From positions 372,001 through 436,000 of the forward strand of contig NJPS01000033.1 of the NCBI GenBank assembly GCA_002946415.1: a DNA stretch of 64,000 bases, in the 5' to 3' direction. How positions within the stretch are numbered: position 1 is the first letter of the stretch; each line of letters begins with the position of its first letter. Source of the DNA: Rutstroemia sp. NJR-2017a BVV2 (taxonomy: Eukaryota > Ascomycota > Leotiomycetes > Helotiales > Rutstroemiaceae). A model generated the notes under the pieces. It worked only from the letters and a program-made list of their open reading frames with translations, had not been told where the DNA came from and ran no database searches. The translations under genes were made by a program, and so were the position numbers. This document shows, piece by piece, positions 1 through 10,017 of the stretch.

Positions 1-1637
1 AAGGAAATACTTTGAGGGAAACGGGACAACCAGTTGCCCACTAGATGGTGACGTAACAGGCTGGATTATACAGTAAGTTCTCCTGAAGCAAACCCTCAGG
101 CATGTTCATTCTCTCATACAAGCAAAAGATTGCTTAGCTACAACACGAATTTACGCCCCTCGGTGGACTGGCCCGAGGTTTGGAGGAAGAGTGCGGAGTT
201 TACTCGGGTCCAGCAACGATTAGAGAGCATGAGAAAATCGTTGAGAGCAAGGTCCAGCTTCTTCCTCACAGGTAGAAAAAAGCGAACTAGCTGTAAAGAA
301 TTTGCCTCCCCGTTCGCGTTGCAGATGTGGCAATGTTTTAAAAGGAATAGTATGATGTACTGGCGGACACCAGTATATGTGTTTATGAGACTTGGGCTTT
401 CGGTCTTCTATGTTTGTTATACACTAACCAGCAATCGCATTGACCTTACTGACACTACAGCCTAGGCTCTATTCCTTGGATTCTCATTCTATAGGGACCT
501 AAATGATTTGGAAGATTTACAGAACCAGATGTTCGGGGTGTTTATGCTTCTGTAAGTGAACGTAAGACGGTCATACGGTGCCGGAGTCTGCTAATAACTT
601 CCATTGCAGGACGTTAGGGTTGGGATTGGTTCTCCAGATGTTCCCGAACTTCTTGGTGCAACGGAATCTATTCGAAGCTAGAGAGCAACCTGCCAAATTC
701 TATTCCTGGCAGGCCTTTATCACCGGTAGTATTTTGGCCGAACTTCCTTGGAATACTTTGGCGGCAGTCCTCATGTTCCTCTGCTGGTATTATCCAACTG
801 GAATGTATCACAACGCGACAGGTGGAAGCACTCGGGTGATACTAGAAAAGAACGGGCTAATGATTGTCTTTCTGTTGGAGTACTTAACTTATGCAAGTAC
901 TTGTGGCCAGCTGATGCAAGTAGGTGTCGAGCTTGCCGAAACGGCTGCAAAACTATCTCATGCAGTATTCTTGATGTTCCTGATGTTCTGTGGGTAAGTG
1001 ATGATCTATCTCTAAGCATATTTAGATCTGCATTCCCCACTAAACTCATCGCAGCATCATCATGGTTCCAACAGCACAACCTCAATTGTGGATGTTGATA
1101 CATCGTCTATCGCCATTCACGTATCTCGTTGACGGTATACTCTCTGTGGGCCTGGCAGGAGTGACTGTACAGTGCTCCGACCTGGAACTTCTACACTTTG
1201 AACCTGTCACTGGCAATACCTGTGGCGCATACATGGCAAGCTATATACGCAACGTAGGAGGGTATCTTACCAACCCATCGGCGACGAGCAACTGTGCTTT
1301 TTGTGCAGTTAAGGATAGCAAAGAATTCATCGTCAGCACGACCATGAGCTACGCCCATCGGTGGCAGAATGTTGGCATACTTTGGGCTTACATTAGTTTC
1401 AACATCATCATGACGCTATTCGTATATTGGCTAGTAAGGGTTCCAAAAAGCTGGAGAAGAAAACCCAAACACCATGTGCAGAGACAGGCGAATCTACGGC
1501 AGGAAGATGGTGTCAGTGGCAGTAGCCGGTCAGGGGGCAGTTATGTGAAACACCCTACGAGGAAAGAGAGCTATTCTCACGCAAAGAACTCAGGGCATCC
1601 GGAAGATATTGAGCTTGCGCAACTGTGTACAGTGTGA
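1..1637 (+). CDS. PDR-type ABC transporter, 3' part (5' end outside window)
   Basis: This is the C-terminal 468 or so residues of a full-size ABCG/PDR multidrug efflux pump of the plasma membrane. Exons are 1-72, 129-411, 466-551, 610-993 and 1055-1637; all reading phases close. The first exon ends the second nucleotide-binding half with a YFEGNG motif. Next come the linker (DWPEVW) and second membrane domain, which carries the family signatures QNQMFGVFMLL, the PxFLVQR...REQPAKFYSW block and EL-PWN. The large extracellular loop before the last helix has the conserved pattern FEPVTGNTC, then Y, NPSAT and CxFC. The last helix (WAYISFNIIMTLFVYWLV) is followed by a basic, Ser-rich tail of about 60 residues. 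Substrates cannot be told from this part. No stop or frameshift is visible, so it looks like an intact gene cut by the window edge. Confidence 0.93.
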
Positions 1638-1999
1638 AGTAGTAGGTGGGTTCTGATGTAGCTGCATAACTAACATGAGCGGTGATGTAGCAAGTCTACT
1701 CATGATATGGCCTTTGATCAGTTTTTATACATAAGTATTAGATAGCACAATAAATATCGACAGTTTATCCTCACAGCCTGAACCCACGACAGCAGAAATA
1801 CCCTACCTAATCAGGGTCATGGTCGTCTGTAGAGGAATCAGCAATGTCGTAAAGCGGCGACATGCGAATGACGCTAATAGATTGCCCCTCAATCTGTGTC
1901 GAGAAATTTATTTGCACCGTACCTTCCGTCATACTACAGCAGATTCCTTCCTTCCTTCCTTCCTTCCTTCTACAAACGACAACAATTTTTGAAACTAAA
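1638..1999. other. Intergenic, with a TTCC microsatellite
   Basis: This holds the transporter's 3' flank and the leader of the next gene. A pure (TTCC)n run lies at about 1944-1970. The reading frame of the next gene is open back to 1862 across this run, encoding a PSFLPSFL-like stretch, but that part is more likely untranslated leader. Confidence 0.6.
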
Positions 2000-4836
2000 A
2001 TGTACTGCGCAGAATGTGGGCATCCTCTTCCAGACATTCGTGACGATTCGACAACCTGCAGCAAATGTAAAACGAAGCTCGGAACCTGGTGGGACGAGTC
2101 GTCGAAGACGATGCGCACAAACCGCGAAGCTTTTGTGCCGACTTCTATGATGAGCGAACTTACGAGCGGCCGAAGCCATTTCGAGATCAATCGAAAAGTC
2201 AGCGAACGGACAAACAGATATGGATTGGAAGAAAGAGGATTTTTGGCGACGCTGACGATGCTGGAGATGAGGTGGGGCAATGGGAGAGACACGGGCGCCG
2301 GCCTGGGAAAACGGACAATGGAGGGTTTGGGTAAAATGATACGCGCGACGCTGGATATGAGTCTTTCTCGAGGAGAGGTGCGGGAGGCCTTAGCGAAGAA
2401 TGTTGATATTTGGATGCGACTACAGCGAATTTTCTACCTTGCGGTTCCAATACTGGTATCGAGGTCGTTACGCGAATCGTATACGGAAAATGGAGCGCCG
2501 TCAGGTCTGGATGTCTCAGAGAGCGTCAATCTAATACTGAAGAACTATGATGTCCTAGTGGAGGATCTGGGATACTTAAATAATCTGTTGGTGGTTAGCA
2601 GGAATATGCTTGCGGTTAAGGAGACAGCGCAAGAGATTTGCAGGGCGGTTGGATTGGATAAGCAAGTGCATAAACTGATCATACTGTGTGTGAATGTTAC
2701 GAGCAAAGGTTATGATGGAGAGAACGTGGACGAGGCAAGTCGTGGGCGGCTGAACGAGATTACAGAGCTATGTGAGCATTCTTAGTGCTCTCCTCAATTC
2801 GTTTTGTACTGATATCTACAGATAAAAAGTTGCTTGTAACATGCTTACAACATACACATAACTGGACGATGGGCAACGACCGATTCAAAATGGCATTCTG
2901 GTTTGACATGCTCTTCGACAATGATCTGCATAATGACCCCGTTCACGAACTTCCGCCGGATGATTTGAATGTCGAGAAGGTATACGTGGAGGTAAAGAAT
3001 TGGTTGATCAGACACTCGGAAGATAAAGATGAGACAGCCCGAAAGCTTCTCGAACAATATGCTGCGGAATCAGGACTTGGATGCACGCCTGGACCACTTC
3101 CCGTAATCGAGGAAATGCCACCGCCCCGGCAAGATGGTGATGTGGAAGATGAGGATTCAACGCCTGTATGGAAGCCGGAACTGACAGACAAGTATGAGCA
3201 AGATCGGCTCTATGCGAGAGTATCGCACGAGATAGACATCTGGTGGAAACGTCAAAGAGATCAAAACTATGAAGGCTGGGTGGTTAAAATGGTACCCGTG
3301 GAGGACGCCATTAGACGTGCGGAAGCTTGCAAAGAAACTGCGATGCATCGTTTTCTTCCTAGGCGCCAAGATCAGGATCTGTACGATCAGGATGAGCAAT
3401 ATGATGAGCCACCAGAAGAAGGACTCCCCCAGGACGAGATTGACACTCGATCGATTGATGAAGATAATGGTGAGGAGGATGGCGAAGAAGAAGAGGAGGA
3501 AGACGATGACGACTCTTATGCAGAAGGTCCATTACGGGGTCTCTTGACAGAAATTCCAAACATTCTAGACACGAAACAGATCGAGGCTCTTCATATGACA
3601 GTCAAAGCTTGTATTGTGGACTCGATGGGATCTGGTCTTACTCCAGCTGGAGAAAATCTCCAGAAGACACGATGCAAGATGTTCCTAGCCCTGGACTGTG
3701 GGAAGAACTTGCTCCGGGAGATGTTGGTATTTATCGCGGTCTGGGAACAGACGGATCAGCATTTCATTTTCCAGATTACCGCTCAGATCATCGAGTCCTT
3801 CCACCACAATGCGTTACTACCATATGCTTGGAATTCTCTACGGATCATGAAAGACATTGTATCACCAGCACAAACTGTCCTTCTACGACTCATTAACTAT
3901 ATGTTTAGAGCTCGAAAAGACAGCCCTATATATGACGACCTCAGGGATTACAACAGAGATGCCAAGCTCATTCATTTCCTCTATACTTACTTTAGAACTC
4001 GCGTTGTACCGGACTGCCTTGCTCTCATACATGCGCAGGCTGAGATCCGAAACCAGAAGAGTGATCCAAATGACTTTCCCGTTGATCTTTGGGATATGGA
4101 GCGTGCTAAAGATGGACTCTCACAGTACCTTGATTTCATTTCTGTTATCGCAGAAATAAATGAAATGCGTCCTCTGCTCATTGAATGGGAAGCAGTTTAT
4201 GAGCTCGTGGCTCTGCTCAAAGCTCTTGAGCAAGGTGTTGCACGCAAACCTCTTGTTGAACCAGGGATACCAAATGCGCATCGACAAGCTGCTGCCTCGA
4301 CTCCTGGATCTGGGATTCCAGCTACTGAACGTCCATATGAGAGTCCTATCAGCAGCCAGAATTCACCTTCATTCCCGGTACACAGCAATCCTCTTCCGCC
4401 CCTGCACGATACCCCACACAAATTTCCATGGTCAGGTATCAAGATTCAAATTCTCATAATTCTTACCTCCCTTGTGGCGCCTAACAATCCTCGCCGCACT
4501 GGACCTGGAAACCCTATTGTACAGAAACAATTACTGGATCACCAAGGCATCATGTCGCTATTGAATTGTTGTGTATACGATGGTCATAACGAGTATATCA
4601 AGGAGAGAGCAACTTTGTGTCTAAAGTTCGTCATGGAAGGTTGCGAAGAAGCACAAAACTGGGTAAAGGATCTAGTACCAGCCAAGGGACAGCAAGCACA
4701 GGCAAGAGCTGCAAGTGGAGGGCATGTAGCTGATTTGAGTGATACCTCCGCCCAGCTAGAAAAACTGAGGTTGGAAAGAGAGGAAGCAAATGGTCACCGT
4801 GCTCAGGTGCAAAATACAAATGGGGGAGCAAAGTAG
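2000..4836 (+). CDS. Ataxin-10/Ctr86-family ARM-repeat protein with N-terminal zinc ribbon
   Basis: Two exons, 2000-2771 and 2822-4836, give about 928 residues. The 50-bp intron has a GTGAGC donor, a TACTGAT branch site and a CTACAG acceptor; splicing turns Cys into Tyr at the junction and keeps frame. The first residues form a zinc ribbon (C3-x2-C6 and C20-x2-C23). The middle is helical, with a repeat-like block ending LDKQVHKLIILCVNV that continues across the intron as ELYKKLLVTCLQ. Residues near 480-500 are very acidic (Glu/Asp runs). The C-terminus has the ataxin-10 domain: NPIVQKQLLDHQGI, then DGHNEYIKERATLCLKFVMEG. In yeast the relative is Ctr86; animal ataxin-10 acts in cytokinesis and neuronal survival. 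The exact fungal role is unknown. I chose the Met at 2000 because the zinc ribbon starts there and upstream sequence is simple repeat. Reading it as two genes is possible but less likely. Confidence 0.8.
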
Positions 4837-6263
4837 AAGCAGAAAGTTGAAATGAATTGGACCACTGCTTTTAGGGCGGGCGATAGATATCCGGAGCGTC
4901 ATATGGGGGAGTCATGCGGGAAAAGCATTATTTGGCAAAGCATAGGGTTGCGTGGCGTAAGGCTTGGCTTTTTAAAGAGATATGATACCCTTTGGTTTGC
5001 TCATTAGACGGTGGACTTACGGTGATGGAATAAGGTTCTTATCATGTTGCATCTCATGTGTTGGTATCGAGCATCCCATGTATAGATCATCGAAATGTCA
5101 ATATCTAACATATCATTCTGGCCGCCATTCCAGTTAACATGGAGGTTTTCTTCCCGATTTACGCGTTTTGTCTTTTTTTTGCGATTAGTCATATCTCCAT
5201 ACCCAATATATATTTCTCGAGAGTGCTGAAGTCAGACAACAATTCAAGGACGTCCTCCCCACCACCCAACGCAGCGATTGTTGGAAAGTCAACATTACGC
5301 GAGCGACCCCAGTCAGCGTACCTGTACGTTATTCAATATTGGGCTAATTTTGGGTATCAGATTCAACTGCCGTCGCCCAGAGCCGCAAGGATTTATTTCA
5401 TATTTCCTCGGGAAGGTCGTTGAATCGGTCATTAGTAAGTACGAGAAGTATGGCCTCACTAGTTTCATCCATGTACGAGGGCCTGGTCTTGCTCTCGCAA
5501 ATGCTTTGAATCTATACAAGGCTTCTATCAGTGAGACCTAGACGCAGCAATGGTCGAAAACATCTAGTCACTCAAATCAGCATGAGGTGGTGTAACTAAG
5601 GTCTGGCTTGCGTCACGTGCTTCCAGCAGATCGACTTCCGCGCTGCATCTTTTGCATTTCATTGTGTTAGGAGCTCGAAAGTTTTCAGCCATCACTACGC
5701 ACTTTATACAAATTGATTGTGTTTTTGATGTTGATGTAGGAAGTAGCAGTCGCGTATCCGCGAGCAGTCTTGCGTTGCACTAGACGTTATTCACCATCGC
5801 CAACAGTGGCTCTCAATCCAAAAGCTCCAGGATGAATAAGCTTACCGAAGGCTTACTGTATTTTAGACTGTGTATGTTTCTACTTACTTTCAACATTAGT
5901 CATTCTACAGATATTGGAATGGTCTTCGAAAATCACTGCCGGACGATCTTATGCCAGCGACCGCGATACTGGACAGGTGCCTTTAGCATGCTATTTTTGT
6001 TCCTAACATAACACACGGAAATCTCTGAATCGTATGAAATTGTCTATATATTTCGTGGGGATTCCTTTGAAGAGCAGTAAATCTTGCATTCATACGCGAT
6101 CTACATTCATAGACATAAGGCTTCCCGACTTTCATTTTCACTTATCCACTGGCACCCAATTCAAACTACCAAGTTTCCAAATACAGACATCTACGCTGAG
6201 TTTCCAATCCGCGATTTATCTTCTAATATCTATTACTGTCTGACTCGATTCTAACTTATCACA
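4837..6263 (+). other. Intergenic 1.4 kb, with a doubtful broken reading frame
   Basis: No gene can be supported. Two overlapping short frames at 5139-5423 and 5278-5541 together read like a protein that changes frame near 5390-5420 (see findings). The last 250 bases are pyrimidine-rich and probably serve as promoter and leader for the Ser-rich gene starting at 6264. Confidence 0.5.
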
Positions 6264-7067
6264 ATGCCCGGAATGAAGGATGATGTGCCCCGCGTAGAGG
6301 CGACAACCAAAGCACGAGAACAGAAAAAGCTACACAGAAGGGGCACCAGACAATCTCCTGTCAGTAGCAAGGGACATTCTCACACAAGTGAGGCTAAGAA
6401 AAATCCACACAAAAGCGATGCTGTACAAGAGCGCAGGGGTACTTATCGTCGCAGTGGAAAATTAAATGGAGGATCCTCTCATCATTCTTCAGGCAGTTCC
6501 TCGACAGCTGAGAGTAGTGGTAATGATTCGGATACTTCAACACGGAGCCATTCCACGGTGGTAAGCGGAGGCGATAATCATCCCAAAATTTCCGTGATTC
6601 CTCCTACCGCTGCCGAAAGCACAGTGAGCAGCGGTACTGTGAAAGGGTCAGAGCCTGAACTGAAGACTAGGGAGGATGGCAAAGATCATACAAGCTCGAA
6701 AAGGAAAAGCACGACAAATAATGGCCATCGCCGATCAGGCTCATCTAGATCGACGGTTAGTGTGCAAAGTGACGCGGAAGATTCTGATGAGTATTATAAT
6801 GAGTCTGTAGCTCCAAATGATTCTGCATCTGTCTCACATGGAGTAAGAGCACGTTCAAAAGCTAGTCGTAAAGAAGACAAACATGCAAAACCTCAACTGG
6901 GAAGTACAGCCTCAAGGACGACTAGACATACGAGTCACAATCCCCTAGATGTAGGCACTACCTCAGGGACCATAGTAGGTGCACGAAACTCTGCGTCTCA
7001 TCATCGAAATTCAGCAGCGACTTACTTACAACTCCCTCCTCAGAGAGTGTATAACCTTTACGGGTAA
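6264..7067 (+). CDS. Ser/Thr/His-rich disordered hypothetical protein
   Basis: This is a single open frame of 267 residues starting MPGMKDD, with ATG in good context (tatcacaATG). The product is low-complexity and hydrophilic, rich in Ser, Thr, Gly, His, Lys and Arg, with no membrane segment and no domain I recognise. The stretch SHHSSGSSSTAESSGNDSD is typical of disordered phospho-targets. A GTAAG donor-like site sits at the very end (7065), so the gene may continue through an intron. A possible acceptor, CTAG before AAGATCG, lies just after a MITE insertion at 7155-7347. The 3' end is therefore uncertain. Confidence 0.55.
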   Translation: MPGMKDDVPRVEATTKAREQKKLHRRGTRQSPVSSKGHSHTSEAKKNPHKSDAVQERRGTYRRSGKLNGGSSHHSSGSSSTAESSGNDSDTSTRSHSTVVSGGDNHPKISVIPPTAAESTVSSGTVKGSEPELKTREDGKDHTSSKRKSTTNNGHRRSGSSRSTVSVQSDAEDSDEYYNESVAPNDSASVSHGVRARSKASRKEDKHAKPQLGSTASRTTRHTSHNPLDVGTTSGTIVGARNSASHHRNSAATYLQLPPQRVYNLYG

Positions 7068-7154
7068 GCCGGCCGCGAAGCTCCTCCTAAGCTCAAAATC
7101 ATGTTTAGCGGGCTCACGCGCAACCCCCCTCCGCGTAACCCCCCAAACTAGAAG

Positions 7155-7347
7155 TAGGCTGCGAACCTACCCACCCGGTTGGGGCACCCATAGGTAGGTT
7201 ATGATAGCTGATGGGTGCCCATTGGGTGGGTTGGGGGTGGGTTTTCCTACCCATTGGCTATCACGGACCCGTTTCAGATACGTACCACTCCTACTGGGTA
7301 GGTGGATAGCTGGAAAGCCCACCCATAGGTACCCATTTCGCAGCCTA
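7155..7347. mobile_element. hAT-like MITE, 193 bp
   Basis: The element has perfect 11-bp terminal inverted repeats: TAGGCTGCGAA at 7155-7165 and TTCGCAGCCTA at 7337-7347. It is flanked by an exact 8-bp direct repeat, ACTAGAAG, at 7147-7154 and 7348-7355. An 8-bp target duplication and termini beginning TAG are hallmarks of the hAT superfamily. The inside is packed with GGGTGGG/ACCCATAGGTA-type words in both orientations, as in subterminal repeats. It has no coding capacity, so it is non-autonomous. It sits 87 bp after the stop of the Ser-rich gene. Confidence 0.85.
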
Positions 7348-8400
7348 ACTAGAAGATCGACTCGGAGAACGAGTGGTAACAGTAAGAGGAAATATGGGTT
7401 TGTAGTCAATTGAGATACTTCTTTCTGATGGGAAATCTGCATTTTGAGTTTCCAATCCTGAGATCATGAAAAGGAGGGGAAGTGAGCTGGGATCGTTTGC
7501 ATTTTAAACTCTGTAGGTAAAGGAAAAAGAAAAAGAAAAAAAGAAGTCTCTCGTTTAAGTTGCGTCTTGCCATATGATAGTTACCCTTGTGCTTGATATG
7601 ACTACCTATGCTCGTAGCAGAAAGGATGACAGGCTGGGGAAGGTTAGGTATCACTAATTTTCGAAATCAAAAGGTGCTGTTGTCGAGACCTAAGAACACC
7701 GAGCAGACTGGGGGCTAGAAAGCGACAATAGACCAGCTAATATTAATCACATCTCAAGGTCCTCGGAAATTCTCTCCGAAGTAGATCTCAGCAAAATTTC
7801 AGCTTACTACAGCAGGCTAAACTGCTCGTCTATCGCCTTGCAACCACACCAAATCTTATTTTGACGTAAGAACCACACCAAATCTTAATCCCATATATCA
7901 CACGTGATTCATCCCCCTGAAAAGGAGCCAACCGAGTTCACAAAACCCGTTATCATTCGCTGGCTCGTCTGGCTTACGGTTCGCCAAAGTGTTTAGGTAA
8001 AAATGACACTGCGAAACAACTCCTGCAGCCAAACACAGCCACTGGAAGAAGTAACACTGCTCGTTTCAAAAGTTGCCCTGCCGAAATTTGTCAACTCCAA
8101 TACTACATGTCATTAATGGCGCTCTTCCAGAAGGAAGAGGCACAAACTTCAACCATGAGTTCATCGTGTCAGCAGTGCCTTGTTGCAGGCGCATATATCT
8201 TGGCGCTGTACCGTGCCTGAAGCTGAATGGCGCAAAAGAGGGCAGAGCAATGAGGAGGAGTGTGGTAAGGGGAAAGTCGAAAATTATGTACTTATGATTG
8301 TGCGGTTTCGATTTCTCGACCGAGAAAGGTCATTTTCCCACAGTATTGAATAAATACTGTTTGTTTGACTTTGGCTCTTTTTCATAACGTTAGGTACACA
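7348..8400. other. Intergenic 1 kb after the MITE
   Basis: No supported gene. There is a purine-rich A/G tract at about 7519-7543. A 16-bp direct repeat, ACCACACCAAATCTTA, occurs at 7843-7858 and 7872-7887. The final 200 bases probably contain the promoter of the Ecm33-like gene. Confidence 0.55.
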
Positions 8401-10017
8401 ATGAAGTCGCCGATGTTAAATTCTGTACTGCTTACGACAGCTATTCTTCTTCTCCAGCGTAAGTCACTCCAGAGAGAGCAGACCTCGTTAAGAAAGCCGC
8501 CTGGTCCACAGGTGGCAGCAGCAATCATTATCTGTTTACTAACATCGAAACTTCACAGCAACATGGGCCATTGAAATGATCCCATGCAAATTCAACAATA
8601 CCCTCATTCTCACATCGCAAAATGATATTACCAATCGAGTCAGGGACTGCACCATCATCGATGGGGACCTTTCAATCGCCAGTAACTTCAGCGGCGCATT
8701 TTCGCTTCCGGGTGTTACAAACATCACCGGCACGCTCAATATAACTCCTATTCCATCGAACGGAATCTCGAAATTAACATCCATCACAATGGACGATTTG
8801 TTAAATGTCCCATGGATTTCGATTCACAACTCGGCAACCCTCTCGGAATTATCATTCGCGAAAATGGAAAGTGCAGAAGAGATGGACATCGGGCTGAGCG
8901 CTCCTGGGACGATCAGCTTCCCGAAATTGCAAACCGCCAGAGAAATCTACTTACTAGGAAATTTATCCGCGTATGTGTGGTGGATCATCCATCAATTCTC
9001 CTCTTCTGGGCCTTGCGTGCACTGCTGACTTCGACTCGGGATGGGTAGAATAAATTACGATTCCTTGACGACCGCTAAGACCATAAACATTTATGCTCAA
9101 TACGAAGGCAACGCGAGTCATCCAGCGCTCAACATCACATTCCCTGCCCTTCAAACTGTAGAATCAGTCGTAATAAGTGGCAATACAACCGAGTAGGTAT
9201 CTTCCCATTTAAATCAAAGTATGAACTAAGAATTACAGAATATCAATGCCAGCTTTGGTGTCAGGACAACGTTTAGATTCTTTAGAAATAAGTGTCGACC
9301 TCCCTCCAGTGCAGAACAGCCCACCGGTGCCTCTTAGATTCGACTCTCTGGTAAATGCTGGTATTATTAATGCAACTGGGGCTTTTGAATCGTATGTATC
9401 TCCTTTGAACCACGATGCTAAAAACTAACTTGTCCCCTCCAAAGCTTATCTTTCCCCGCCCTCAGTGAAGCGGAAGTCATACTCGTCTCGTCTTCGGAAA
9501 ACATCTCGTTCGCACTACCTGCTTTGATAAATTCTTCCTTGATTCAATTGAATGAGTATATCTTAAAGTTAGCATCTTCCACTTTCCTTGGGTGATATGA
9601 AACGGGATCTTACTAATTCCTGGTGGTAGTGTCTCGTTTCCCCTTTTGAAATTCACCAACGAGATAGTTGTTAACTCTGATGTCAAAAGCATGGATTGCA
9701 CATCTCTCTCTGGTACTTGGAACACTACAGCTCCAACATTCATCCCAGCAGATGGATGGTATTTGGCGGATTCGCGAAACTTTACGTGCCGTGCAGGGCG
9801 AATATCCATTCGACCAGATCCGGACAATTCAAGCAAGCATATTTCGCGCGCAATGCGATATGGTCTTGGTTTCGGACTGGGACTCGGTGGCGGGTTGATT
9901 GTGGTACTATTAGTGGCATGGCTGATGCTAACTTCGAAAAAAAGAAAGCCCGACGTGACGATGGACGGGAAACCATGGAAAGAGGCTAAGCCGCGGAAGT
10001 GGATATGGCAGAAGTAG
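8401..10017 (+). CDS. Ecm33/Sps2-like cell-surface glycoprotein, receptor L-domain type
   Basis: Six exons (8401-8458, 8559-8970, 9049-9192, 9239-9391, 9445-9567, 9630-10017) give about 425 residues; every junction keeps phase. A signal peptide (about residues 1-25, ending near QPTWA) comes first. The body is a run of beta-helix-like repeats of the receptor-L/Ecm33 type: SFPKLQTA, ITFPALQTVES, SLSFPALSEAEVI, NVSFPLLKFTNEIVVNS. It has many Asn-glycosylation sites (NITGT, NFSG, NATG, NTTE). Near the C-terminus is one strong membrane helix (GGGLIVVLLVAWLMLT) followed by KKRKP, so this is a type I membrane protein rather than a clearly GPI-anchored one. Ecm33 relatives act in cell-wall integrity. 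That role is inferred from the fold, not shown here. It is in tandem with nothing related. Confidence 0.75.

Noticed and set aside
1862..1999. Upstream extension of the ataxin-10-like protein
   Set aside because: The extra residues come from the TTCC microsatellite and leader; the zinc ribbon starts exactly at the ATG at 2000.
7201..7442. Frames on both strands inside and next to the MITE
   Set aside because: They come from GGGTGGG/ACCCAT repeat sequence and have no protein-like character.
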